55,352 nucleotides of DNA. Origin: an uncultured Lachnospiraceae bacterium (lineage in GTDB: Bacteria > Bacillota > Clostridia > Lachnospirales > Lachnospiraceae). Positions 47,822-55,352 of the stretch are shown one piece after another (the stretch's first letter is position 1; every line of letters begins with the position of its first letter). The translations under genes were made by a program, and so were the position numbers. A model generated the notes under the pieces. That model was not told where the DNA came from. It searched no databases and saw nothing but the letters and a program-made list of their open reading frames with translations. The stretch spans positions 1 to 55,352 of the forward strand of contig CANQHZ010000010.1 in assembly GCA_947623805.1 (NCBI GenBank), read 5' to 3'.

Positions 47822-48575
47822 ATATGTATTTTTGTGTGGCGGTGACAGACTTGAGGCAATTAAGGCTCTTTTTGATGCAGGCAAGGATATTGGATATATA
47901 ATAGTGCCAAAACAGAAAGCAATTCTGATGAGGGTTAAAAGAGTTATAGAATTTGCAGAAGCTAATAAAATAAACATTTCTTATTTAGAAAAAGATGAGT
48001 TAACAGATTTTTTTAATAATCATAATTTTGATGTGCTGATTTCATTAGGCTGGCCGTGGATGATAAGCACTGAAATTATTGGCAGTGTCAGGCATGCGTT
48101 AAATGTTCATCCTACGTTACTGCCGAAATATAGGGGATTTAGAAGTGGGGCGTATATCCTGATTAATGGCGAAAAAGAATCAGGTGTTACGGTTCATATG
48201 TTGACAGAGAAAATGGATGCCGGGGCAATAATATGCCAAAGCGCTTTTCCGCTGTCTGTATTTGATACGCCAAAAAGTTTAAAGCGTAAAACAAGCATGA
48301 TTGAAGGCAGCGTTTTAACTGAAGCTATAGAAAAAATAGAGAAGGATGAAGTGAAATTGGTCAGCCAAAACGAATCTGAGGCTACAGAATATAATTATGT
48401 GCGAACCCCAAATGATTCGTTTATTGATTGGAATAAACCATTAAAGGATTTATATAATGAAATTAGGGCTTGCGATCCCGAAAATTATCCGGCATTTTTT
48501 TATGTAAATGGAGAAAAGGTTTGCATACAACTGTACAGATTTGATAAGCCAGAGGAGGATTTTGATATGATATAG
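47808..48575 (+). CDS. Formyltransferase-like protein 3, short C-terminus
   Basis: This protein has 255 residues. The TTG start at 47808 lies eight bases after GGAGG inside the previous gene. ALNVHPTLLPKYRG keeps the catalytic Asn and His, and EKMDAGAIICQ the conserved Asp. The protein ends soon after entry into the C-terminal domain, at a tandem GATATGATAT at 48564-48573. With one GATAT unit removed the frame would stay open to 48745 and add about 55 residues that look coding. So the 3' end may be frameshifted by a 5-bp duplication. Confidence 0.85.
   Translation: MKKFKYVFLCGGDRLEAIKALFDAGKDIGYIIVPKQKAILMRVKRVIEFAEANKINISYLEKDELTDFFNNHNFDVLISLGWPWMISTEIIGSVRHALNVHPTLLPKYRGFRSGAYILINGEKESGVTVHMLTEKMDAGAIICQSAFPLSVFDTPKSLKRKTSMIEGSVLTEAIEKIEKDEVKLVSQNESEATEYNYVRTPNDSFIDWNKPLKDLYNEIRACDPENYPAFFYVNGEKVCIQLYRFDKPEEDFDMI
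48564..48573 (+). repeat. Tandem pentamer GATAT x2 at the end of formyltransferase 3
   Basis: The repeat lies just before the TAG stop. Deleting one unit opens the frame from Asp-Ile-Glu-Asn through Asn-Glu-Arg-Pro-Asn to a TAA at 48743-48745, across what is otherwise a 183-base gap before the methyltransferase start at 48759. Confidence 0.6.
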
Positions 48576-48758
48576 AAAATATAGATTTTAAAATAATAAG
48601 TACAAATTTTATATTTAATGAAAGACCTAACTTTCCGGATGTGCTGGGGAGAATAAGGTATTGGAAAACGGTGAGAATATCAATAAAAACATCCTATGCT
48701 ATAATGAATTGGTGTTGCAAGGCAAATTATGATTTTGATATTTAACGGGGGTAATAAG

Positions 48759-49726
48759 ATGCTTAGTTATCAAAACTATTTAGAACTTAATGAAGAGTAT
48801 TTTGTTGGCGAGGATGGGATTGTTCGTGAAAAAAAGAATTATTCCAAAGAACAGAATCAGACAAAAGACGCATTTGCATATAAATGGAAACAAAAAAGCT
48901 CATATGAAAGTGAAGCGGTTTATAAAACTGTGAAAGAATGGTTATGGGAAAAGTATTTTGATAATGATGAGGAAATGTTTAAAAGGGTTTTTGCGGATAA
49001 TGCAGTTGTTTTGGATGCAGGTTGTGGGGCAGGGCTGTCGGCGAATGCTCTGTTTGGCAGCCGAATGGATTCCATTAAATATATTGGCGTTGATATTTCG
49101 CGTGCAGTAGATGAAGCAAATAGATTATTTTTAAGCAAAGGTTATAGTAATTATATTTTAGTGCAAGGGGATTTGAATAATATTCCCTTAAAAGAAAAAG
49201 TCGATGTGATTTTTTCGGAAGGTGTATTGCATCATACGGATTCTACCAGAAGTGCGATTATTAATTTGAGCCGATATTTAAACGGGGGGGGGTATTCTGC
49301 TTCTATGTATACGCAAAAAAAGCACCCGTCAGGGAGTTTACGGATGATTATATTAGAGAATATTTTATGAATAAGAGTGATGAGGAAACTTGGAATGAAA
49401 TGATGGCATTGACTAAATTGGGGCAGCAATTAGGCGATATGAACATTACATTAAATGTAGAAGACGATATCCCGTTTTTGGGAATAAAAAAAGGGAGTGT
49501 TGATTTACAGAGATTTTTTTATTGGAATATTTGTAAATGTTTTTATAAATCAGAATACACTCTTGAGGAGATGAACCATATTAATTTTGATTGGTTTAGA
49601 CCAGCTAATTGTCACAGGCAGACTCCTGAAGAAGTATCTCAATGGTGCAAGGAGGCAGGACTGGAAATCGAAAGACTGAATGTGGAAGATGCAGGAATAA
49701 CTGTTATAGCTAAAAAGGAAAGGTAA
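48759..49726 (+). CDS. Class I SAM methyltransferase, split by a 9-G tract (phase-off as read)
   Basis: AVVLDAGCGAGLSANAL near residues 84-100 is the SAM-binding loop, and DVIFSEGVLHHTDS the post-loop motif. As read, the frame passes through a 9-G tract and stops at 49370. With 10 G it continues as FYVYAKKAPVREFTDDYI, the usual continuation in this methyltransferase family, and runs to 49726 for 322 residues with a conserved C-terminal helical part. So the gene is off by one base. I start at the ATG at 48759, seven bases after a GGGGG purine run; the ATG at 48729 lies in the upstream relic frame. Confidence 0.85.
49284..49292 (+). repeat. Poly-G tract 7 (G9, then TAT)
   Basis: Nine G bases are followed by TATTCT inside the methyltransferase gene. 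Ten would restore the full enzyme. Confidence 0.95.
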
Positions 49727-49731
49727 AAAAT

Positions 49732-50595
49732 ATGAATAAGGTACAAAAAGATGTTATAGCACATCAATACTTATATAATAAAATTTATGATGTGCAAATG
49801 AGTGATGAAATATCGGGTAATATATTACCCCAAAAGTTAATTATTAAGCCAGGAAAGTACAAGGTGTTTGATAAAGTATATGATATGAGTAGAGAGGGTT
49901 TGTACCGTTTTATTCAGCCTTTTGATAAGACTGAACAGCGAATTGTGTGTACGGGGGGGGGGTATAAAAAAATCGGGATTTTATTATCTTCAACATCGTG
50001 GATTCTTGCGCATGGTACATTAGATGATAGGATTACAATTGAGAAAGAAAACAGAAAAGCACTTCACAGGAAGCTTATTTGTTCATGCAGTTATGCATCG
50101 TCGTGGGTATCATCGGTATTAAAAAAATTTAATATTAATAGTAGGCTTGTAGTAGGTCTTACGCTTGATAAGTGGAACTCGTATGATAACGGACATACAA
50201 TGTTGGAAATCTTTACTGGTAATAGATGGGTTGTTTATGATGTGACAAATCACATGTTTTTTAAAAATGAGTTGCATTATTTAGATATGTATGAACTGTG
50301 TGACATTGTTTTCAGTCATCGGGATTATGAGATAATTTCCTTGACAGATAGTTTGCAGTATGATGTTAATAGTCCTTGTACTTTATGGACAGAATCAAAA
50401 ATGTCAAATAAAGAATGCCTGAAGAAATGTTACGACAGGCTATTTCAGTGTTCTCTGATTGAGCAAAATAATAAATTTTATTTTTGCGATGTGATGAATA
50501 AAGATAAAGTGGAGTCATATAGCCATAACTATAAGTATATGGAAAAAGATAAATTTATGGAAGAATTTTATTATGTTTCAAATAAAGGAGACTAG
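49732..50595 (+). CDS. Transglutaminase-like protein with a 10-G tract (on)
   Basis: This protein has 287 residues. A cysteine in CSYASSWVSSVL near residue 119, a histidine in GHTMLEIF near 155 and an Asp in VVYDVTNHMFF near 170 form the Cys-His-Asp set of the transglutaminase/peptidase fold. No signal peptide is present, so it acts inside the cell. In glycan clusters such proteins may couple amines to carboxylates or cleave amides, but the substrate is unknown. The 10-G tract at 49953-49962 encodes Thr-Gly-Gly-Gly (residues 74-77) before the catalytic region. Confidence 0.82.
   Translation: MNKVQKDVIAHQYLYNKIYDVQMSDEISGNILPQKLIIKPGKYKVFDKVYDMSREGLYRFIQPFDKTEQRIVCTGGGYKKIGILLSSTSWILAHGTLDDRITIEKENRKALHRKLICSCSYASSWVSSVLKKFNINSRLVVGLTLDKWNSYDNGHTMLEIFTGNRWVVYDVTNHMFFKNELHYLDMYELCDIVFSHRDYEIISLTDSLQYDVNSPCTLWTESKMSNKECLKKCYDRLFQCSLIEQNNKFYFCDVMNKDKVESYSHNYKYMEKDKFMEEFYYVSNKGD
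49953..49962 (+). repeat. Poly-G tract 8 (G10, then TAT)
   Basis: Ten G bases are followed by TATAAA; the first G completes an ACG codon. The transglutaminase-like gene is open at this length. Confidence 0.95.
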
Positions 50596-50598
50596 CAT

Positions 50599-51729
50599 AT
50601 GATACCTATAACGAAACCGTATTTTGATAATGATGAGCTGGATTGTCTGAAAAAATGCTTAGAATCAGGATGGGTTACGCAGGGACCCATGACCGAGAGG
50701 TTTGAAGAATTATTTAAGAAAGAACATGATGCTAAATATGCAGTTTCGGCTTCTTCATGTACAGCAGCGCTTCATTTAGCAATGCTGGCATTAGGGATAA
50801 AAGCAGGTGATGAGGTAATTGTGCCTGCGTTTACATGGATTACATCGGCAAGCTGTGTTGAATATGTCAATGCAGATGTCAAGTTTGTAGATGTAGAAAA
50901 AGAGACGATGAACATTGATCCGTGCAAGATAGAAGCAGCGATTACGTCTAAGACAAAAGCTATTATCGCAGTGCATTTATTCGGGTGTCCGGCAAAGATG
51001 GATGAAATTATGGAAATTGCGCGTAAATATAATTTATATGTGATAGAAGACTGTGCATGTGCGATTGGAACAACATATAAAGGCAAAAAAGTTGGTACAA
51101 TAGGAGATATAGGCTGCTTTTCATTCCATCCGAGGAAAGCAATCACTACAGGTGAGGGTGGAATGTGCTCTACAAATAATGAAGAATTGTATCATAAATT
51201 GCTGCAGTTTAAAAACCATGGATTGAGTACAACAAAAAAAGGTGATGAATATGGCAACCCATTTTATATGGGAATATACGATGAGGTAGGATATAATCTT
51301 CGCTTATCAGATATTCAGGCGGCAGTCGGTATTGCACAATTTAAAAAATTAGACAAGTTGCTAAAAGACAGGAAACGATGTGCGGATTATTATATTACGC
51401 AATTAAAGGCGGAGGACAAACTATTGTTACCAATTGCACTGGAAGGATTTGGGCATACTTATCAGTCTTTTGTTGTATTATTAAAAAATGGTAGCAGGGA
51501 ATTGAGAAATAAGATAATGCTTGCAATGAAAGAACAGGAGATTCAGACTAGACCAGGAACAATAGCAATTACAAGAACCGAATTCAATAAGAATAAATAT
51601 GGATTAAAATGTGGCATGTTTCCTGTTGCAGAGTTCTGCGAGGACGCATCAATAACATTACCGATATACCCCAACATGTCAAATACTGATATGGACAAAG
51701 TAATCAGGGCGTTGGAAGTTATATTTTAA
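50599..51729 (+). CDS. DegT/DnrJ/EryC1 sugar aminotransferase, second
   Basis: This PLP enzyme has 376 residues. ITKPYFDNDELDCLKKCLESG is the typical N-terminus, and ASSCTAALHLAMLALG, VIEDCACAIGTTY and FSFHPRKAITTGEGGM with the Schiff-base Lys follow. It is close to the PglE/PseC/ArnB type that aminates 4-keto sugars. The dTDP-4-keto-6-deoxyglucose made by rfbB is a possible substrate, and the resulting 4-amino sugar would suit the formyl- and acyltransferases nearby. That link is inference. Confidence 0.95.
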   Translation: MIPITKPYFDNDELDCLKKCLESGWVTQGPMTERFEELFKKEHDAKYAVSASSCTAALHLAMLALGIKAGDEVIVPAFTWITSASCVEYVNADVKFVDVEKETMNIDPCKIEAAITSKTKAIIAVHLFGCPAKMDEIMEIARKYNLYVIEDCACAIGTTYKGKKVGTIGDIGCFSFHPRKAITTGEGGMCSTNNEELYHKLLQFKNHGLSTTKKGDEYGNPFYMGIYDEVGYNLRLSDIQAAVGIAQFKKLDKLLKDRKRCADYYITQLKAEDKLLLPIALEGFGHTYQSFVVLLKNGSRELRNKIMLAMKEQEIQTRPGTIAITRTEFNKNKYGLKCGMFPVAEFCEDASITLPIYPNMSNTDMDKVIRALEVIF

Positions 51730-51743
51730 AATGGAAGTTAATA

Positions 51744-53051
51744 ATGGGTGAAAACATGAAAGAGCATAGAATTTTTTTGGGGGCGCAGGAAATAGCAGGT
51801 ATGATGAAACGTGTTAATAATGCGTTTAAAGATATGGGGTATAAGTGTGACTATTATTGTCTAAATGAATATGTCTTTGATAAAAATGGGTATGAACCGC
51901 TTCCACAGATGAAGAAATACAGACGGCATATGGAAAGAATCCAAAATACAAACAGCTTATTAAAAAAGGCTTTGCTGTATATTGTACAGATGTTTGATAT
52001 ACTTAACATTTTTGTATATACATTATTTGTCTATACGGATTATATTTATATATTTGGTAATGGTTTGTTTTATTTTAATCCATATTTGCGGCATATTCAA
52101 GAGTTGGAATTTTATATTTTAAAGCTTTGCCACAAAAATATGATTATGTGGCTTTGTGGATCTGACTCACGTCCGTCATATTGTGATGTAAACACTTATA
52201 AAACTATCAATGCGATGTATAGGGATGCAAGGAGAAGAGCAAAAAATATTAGGATGCTGGAAAAATATATGCTTTTGATAGATAATCCAGCTTCATCACA
52301 TTTTCATACCAAACCATATATCATATATAATTGTATAGGAATTATTGCTGATGAAAACGAAAAGGTGAAGGCGAATTTGCAGAATGATGGAAAAATACGG
52401 ATATTGCATGCGCTTTCTCATCTAAAGGGTAAAGGTACGGCTGAAATACAGAAAGTTTTGCAAGAACTTAAGGAGGAAGGTTATAAATTTGAATATATTG
52501 CAGTACATGGGGTTTCACATAGAGAAGTGCTTAAACAAATGGCACAGGCTGATATTGTTATAGATCAGTTGTATTCCGATACGCCAATGGCAGGTTTTGC
52601 TACAGAGGCAGCAATTAATGGTATACCAGTTATTGTGGGAGGATATTATGCGGATTATTATCATAAAGTAAAGAGTAATCCAGATATTCCAACTTTATAT
52701 TGCGCACCAGATAAGTTGAAAGAGAATATTATTTTTTTGATTAACAATGAAAACATAAGAACGGAAATTAGCGAAAAAGAAAAAAATTATATAGAAAGTA
52801 ATTGCACGCCTGAAAAAGTCGCAAAAAAACTGATAAAATTGTTAGAAAAAGATATACCAACAGAATGGTATTTTAATCCATTTGATAATGATTATCCTTT
52901 TGGGGGAGGGATAAAAAAAGAAGAAATGATTGATAATGTTACTAGGCTTATTGATAAATATGGAGAGAAAGCTCTTTGTTTGGATAAAAATACAATATTA
53001 TTTGAAAAATATATGGATTTATACAGAGGTAATAAAAGGCATGTTAGGTAA
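51744..53051 (+). CDS. Putative GT-B fold glycosyltransferase
   Basis: This protein has 435 residues. The N-terminal half is divergent, with an aromatic hydrophobic stretch near residues 75-110. IRILHALSHLKGKGTAEIQKVL near 215 opens a donor domain, and IDQLYSDTPMAGFATEAAINGIPV near 272-295 resembles the donor-binding loop. A late PFGGGIKKEE is encoded with an A-interrupted G run (GGGGGAGGG). An ATG at 51756 is a possible alternative start. It overlaps the following deacetylase by 11 bases. Confidence 0.72.
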   Translation: MGENMKEHRIFLGAQEIAGMMKRVNNAFKDMGYKCDYYCLNEYVFDKNGYEPLPQMKKYRRHMERIQNTNSLLKKALLYIVQMFDILNIFVYTLFVYTDYIYIFGNGLFYFNPYLRHIQELEFYILKLCHKNMIMWLCGSDSRPSYCDVNTYKTINAMYRDARRRAKNIRMLEKYMLLIDNPASSHFHTKPYIIYNCIGIIADENEKVKANLQNDGKIRILHALSHLKGKGTAEIQKVLQELKEEGYKFEYIAVHGVSHREVLKQMAQADIVIDQLYSDTPMAGFATEAAINGIPVIVGGYYADYYHKVKSNPDIPTLYCAPDKLKENIIFLINNENIRTEISEKEKNYIESNCTPEKVAKKLIKLLEKDIPTEWYFNPFDNDYPFGGGIKKEEMIDNVTRLIDKYGEKALCLDKNTILFEKYMDLYRGNKRHVR

Positions 53052-53847
53052 ACAATATTATTTTGATGATTTCACAGAAGAAAATTATAAGAGATTGATT
53101 GAGAAACTTACTACTAATTATAAAATAATAGAATTTTCATATGAGGATATTTTGAAGAAAGATAAAGTAGTGCTGTTACGGCATGATGTAGATGCCTCAT
53201 TGAACAGGGCGTATCGTTTAGCCCAAATTGAATACGGGGGGGGGGTAAAAACAACCTACTTCATACATTTACATAATATGTTTTATTCAATTTTGGAACA
53301 AAACCAATTTATGATGATAAAAAATATTATCCGCATGGGGCATAAAATTGGTTTGCATTTTGATTTTGATTTTTATAAACAGACAAGAGATATCGGGTCT
53401 GGATATGCATTGGAGGAATATGCGAAACAAGAGAGAAAAATGCTGGAAAGTTTGTTTGAAGTCAGTATAGATGTGGTTTCTTTTCATAATCCAGAAGCAG
53501 CAGGAGTACTAAATTTGCAAAATGAATATTATGCAGGAATGGTAAACGCATATTCTAGAGTTATTAGTGAATGCTTTAAATATTGTTCGGATTCCAATGG
53601 TTACTGGAGATTTGAACGATTAGAGGATGTTATTGATTATGGGTATGATAAGCTGCATATTTTGCTACATCCTGAATGGTGGACGCCGGATTTGATGAGT
53701 CCTTATGATAGAATTAGAAGATGTGTAATCGGAAGAACTGACAACATCTTGAAATCATATGATAGACTTATAAGTAGTTCTGGCAGGGAAAATGTAGGTT
53801 ATAATGAAGAAAAGGTTGATCTGTCGGGTGAGGTTGGAAATAGATAA
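53041..53847 (+). CDS. Polysaccharide deacetylase-like protein with a 10-G tract (on)
   Basis: This protein has 268 residues. [13 protein letters not shown] near residue 43 holds the Asp pair of NodB-like enzymes, [14 protein letters not shown] follows the tract, and [10 protein letters not shown] and [10 protein letters not shown] carry histidines. A HPEWWTPD block closes the domain. The ATG at 53041 lies after AGAGG and overlaps the previous gene. The 10-G tract encodes Gly66-68 plus part of Val69 and keeps the frame open. The likely reaction is removal of N-acetyl groups from a sugar, possibly making the free amine that acyl- or formyltransferases use. Confidence 0.87.
   Translation: MLGKQYYFDDFTEENYKRLIEKLTTNYKIIEFSYEDILKKDKVVLLRHDVDASLNRAYRLAQIEYGGGVKTTYFIHLHNMFYSILEQNQFMMIKNIIRMGHKIGLHFDFDFYKQTRDIGSGYALEEYAKQERKMLESLFEVSIDVVSFHNPEAAGVLNLQNEYYAGMVNAYSRVISECFKYCSDSNGYWRFERLEDVIDYGYDKLHILLHPEWWTPDLMSPYDRIRRCVIGRTDNILKSYDRLISSSGRENVGYNEEKVDLSGEVGNR
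53236..53245 (+). repeat. Poly-G tract 9 (G10, then TAAAA)
   Basis: Ten G bases are followed by TAAAAA, the only tract of the nine without a full TAT. The frame is open at this length. Confidence 0.95.
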
Positions 53848-53848
53848 A

Positions 53849-54760
53849 ATGAAAATAAATATACAGGATATTTTAAAATATTTGCATACAAATAATGTAG
53901 ACTTTTATTATGGTGATAGCTGTAATATTGAGATTGAGGGTTATTGTTCTCTAAAACAGCTAAGAAGTCATTGCATAACATGGATACGAAATATTACGAA
54001 CAAATATATAAAGGATTTAAAAAATTTAGAAAATTGTATTGTTGTTTCGAATGGAAAAGTAAATTGTAGCAATGATAAGTTAGGATTTATTGTTACAGAT
54101 GATCCAAGAACTGTGTTTTTTTTGATTTTAAATCATTTTTTTGCAGAAAAAGGTGTACAGGATTTTGTGGGAAAAAATACAATTATTGATATAGGAGTGA
54201 GTTTGGGGAAAAATGTTACAGTAGGAAATAATTGTATAATTGCGGGAGATATTGAAATTGGTGACAGGACAGTTATAGCTGATAATACTGTGATTAAGGG
54301 AAAAGTAAGAATAGGTAAAGAATGTATTGTTCATTCAGGGGTAGTTATTGGTGAAGATGGATTTGGCTATTTTACAGATTCTGCAAAGCATCCTATTAAA
54401 ATCGCACATTTTGGTGGAGTAAGTATTGGAGACTATGTAGAGATAGGAGCCAATGTATGCATTGATAGAGGAACACTTGATGATACAGTTATTGGTTCTT
54501 ATGTTAAAATTGATAATCTTGTACATATTGCTCATAATGTGCAGATTAAAGAGAACGCTATGATTGTGGCAGGGGCTATTATTTGCGGGAGTGCGTGTGT
54601 AAATGAAGGCAGTTACATTGCACCAGGCACAATTATAAGAGATTATGTGTGTATAGGGGCAAATACAATGATTGGGATGGGAAGTGTTGTAACTAAGAAT
54701 ATTGAAGGCAATAAAATTGCATTAGGCATTCCTGCAAAAATAATTGGCGATAAGAGTTAG
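53849..54760 (+). CDS. LpxD-like hexapeptide acyltransferase, second
   Basis: This protein has 303 residues. An N-terminal region similar to the LpxD nucleotide-binding part is followed by hexapeptide repeats from about residue 105, with [20 protein letters not shown] and [11 protein letters not shown]. The histidine of IAHN is the expected base. It has the same layout as the LpxD-like gene at 44.8-45.7 kb but is not near-identical. A purine-rich GGAAAT precedes the ATG at 53849; reading from further upstream would run into the previous gene. The acceptor is probably an amino sugar. Confidence 0.88.
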   Translation: MKINIQDILKYLHTNNVDFYYGDSCNIEIEGYCSLKQLRSHCITWIRNITNKYIKDLKNLENCIVVSNGKVNCSNDKLGFIVTDDPRTVFFLILNHFFAEKGVQDFVGKNTIIDIGVSLGKNVTVGNNCIIAGDIEIGDRTVIADNTVIKGKVRIGKECIVHSGVVIGEDGFGYFTDSAKHPIKIAHFGGVSIGDYVEIGANVCIDRGTLDDTVIGSYVKIDNLVHIAHNVQIKENAMIVAGAIICGSACVNEGSYIAPGTIIRDYVCIGANTMIGMGSVVTKNIEGNKIALGIPAKIIGDKS

Positions 54761-54765
54761 GTGAT

Positions 54766-54870
54766 ATGAAAATGAATGGAATAAGTGTTGGTGATAGTGC
54801 AACGATGTCAAAGACGCTGGTAGAAACGGATGTGTATAATTTTGCAGGAATATGCTTATGGCGAGATTGA
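54766..54870 (+). pseudogene. Relic of a MaoC-like (R)-enoyl-CoA hydratase
   Basis: A 34-residue frame begins with GDSATMSKTLVETDVYNFAG, very like the N-terminus of MaoC/PhaJ-like hydratases, then breaks off after Ile before the catalytic Asp-His region. In another frame right after it, MLMARLIYA resembles the later family block GMLVAxLIsA. The pattern suggests an internal deletion that joined both ends. A protein this short cannot be active. A related activity could once have supplied or edited acyl-CoA for the LpxD-like enzymes. Confidence 0.5.
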
Positions 54871-54921
54871 TATATGCGTGAAGTGAATATTTGTTTGACA
54901 TTGTGGCAGTTTGGAGAAAAA

Positions 54922-55352
54922 ATGAAAAAAGTCAAAAGCTTTTTGAATGTATTAAAAAAATTAAATAATATACTGAACAAAAAGCAGAAATTAAAAAGCA
55001 TAGAAATTTTATTTTGGATGTTGATATCGTCAGTATTTGAACTCATAGGAATAGCGGTTATGTCACCATTTATAAGCGCACTCCTTGAGCCTAAAGTCCT
55101 TATGGAAAACAAATACGTATCATGGGCGGCAGGCAAGTTGGGAACAGAAATCTATGCAGGCTTTCTCGCAATAATGGTAACGGGAGTTATTATAATTTAT
55201 ATTGTAAAGAATGCAATGCTTATATATTCAAGGGCAGTACAAATGGCATACCAGTGTCAGATAGAAGAAGATTTGTCATTGATGATGCTCAGAGAATATT
55301 TGGATAAGCCATATTCGTACCATACTCGCACAAACAGCAGCGGCATTAGACA
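54922..55352 (+). CDS. ABC transporter, N-terminal membrane part (flippase-like, partial)
   Basis: The gene starts at ATG 54922 after GGAG and stays open to the window edge, giving 143 residues. After a basic lead, SIEILFWMLISSVFELIGIAVMSPFISALL and a second segment around ITGVIIIYIVKNAMLIY mark the first membrane helices of an MsbA/PglK-type half transporter. The ATPase domain would lie beyond the window. A PglK-like flippase would be a second export route besides the Wzm/Wzt pair, perhaps for short lipid-linked glycans. Confidence 0.8.
   Translation, partial: MKKVKSFLNVLKKLNNILNKKQKLKSIEILFWMLISSVFELIGIAVMSPFISALLEPKVLMENKYVSWAAGKLGTEIYAGFLAIMVTGVIIIYIVKNAMLIYSRAVQMAYQCQIEEDLSLMMLREYLDKPYSYHTRTNSSGIR

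Noticed and set aside
22084-53245. Poly-G tracts as pure sequencing or assembly errors
   Set aside because: Length errors are possible at single tracts, and on/off calls carry that caveat, but four genes are in frame and the shared TAT suffix and repeated placement in decoration genes are not error patterns.
44814-54760. LpxD-like genes as evidence for a Gram-negative organism
   Set aside because: No other lipid A genes occur; GH25, DUF4179 and codon and start usage point to Clostridia, and such acyltransferases occur in sugar-modification loci.
1-55352. Many open frames on the minus strand and in shifted frames
   Set aside because: They lie opposite or inside clear family genes, lack ribosome binding sites and have no recognisable motifs.
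1-55352. CRISPR arrays, tRNA or rRNA genes, prophage or integrase genes
   Set aside because: I looked for regularly spaced repeats, cloverleaf-like sequences and integrase motifs and saw none I could support.

Overview
The window looks like a chromosomal surface-glycan locus of a low-to-mid GC Gram-positive anaerobe, most likely a Clostridia member of the Lachnospiraceae type. The basis is strong purine-rich Shine-Dalgarno sites, occasional TTG/GTG starts, an ECF sigma/DUF4179 pair, a GH25 lysozyme inside an rml cluster, and DUF6311-type membrane proteins. No rRNA, tRNA, CRISPR array or intact insertion sequence is visible. Every gene I support lies on the + strand, and from about 3.17 kb to the end they form a nearly continuous polycistron with short gaps or overlaps. 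No gene-free stretch exceeds 300 bases; the longest, 519-799, holds an 83-bp inverted repeat.

Layout. (1) 1-3.0 kb: the tail of an upstream gene, two small proteins of unknown function, and an ECF sigma factor with its membrane-anchored DUF4179 partner, closed by a terminator. (2) 3.1-17.8 kb, the higher-GC part: rfbB, rfbA, a GH25 hydrolase and rfbC (dTDP-sugar synthesis, no rmlD here), a Wzm/Wzt-type ABC polysaccharide exporter, a methyltransferase-kinase fusion resembling a WbdD-type chain terminator, and three large GT2 glycosyltransferases. This is a coherent ABC-dependent rhamnan-like synthesis and export module. (3) 17.8-31 kb, visibly more AT-rich: more glycosyltransferases, three large GT-C-like membrane proteins, and an embedded pair consisting of an AAA/OLD-type ATPase and a small PD-(D/E)XK-like protein (28.05-29.9 kb). 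(4) 31-37 kb: glycosyltransferases and a four-gene UDP-2,3-diacetamido-sugar set (2-epimerase, dehydrogenase, N-acetyltransferase, aminotransferase). (5) 37-55 kb: a decoration block of two asparagine synthetases, two radical SAM enzymes, three formyltransferases, two LpxD-like acyltransferases, a FemAB-like protein, a methyltransferase, a transglutaminase-like protein, two deacetylase-like proteins, a second DegT aminotransferase, a MaoC relic, and the start of an ABC flippase.

The most striking feature is a set of nine poly-G tracts (8-11 G) inside nine different, mostly unrelated genes between 22.0 and 53.3 kb. All nine are followed by TA and eight by TAT. At four loci the gene reads through intact. 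At three the gene is broken exactly at the tract, and adding a single G restores one continuous family-consistent protein (a DUF6311 protein, a WbmS-like deacetylase and a SAM methyltransferase). At two the tract sits at the 3' end of a formyltransferase gene and only changes the C-terminal tail, in one case also changing the overlap with the next start codon. This is what a multi-locus slipped-strand phase-variation system would look like: membrane glycosyltransferases and decorating enzymes would be switched combinatorially while the export core and nucleotide-sugar genes stay constant. The TAT suffix is read in different frames in different genes, so it is conserved at the DNA level rather than for the protein.
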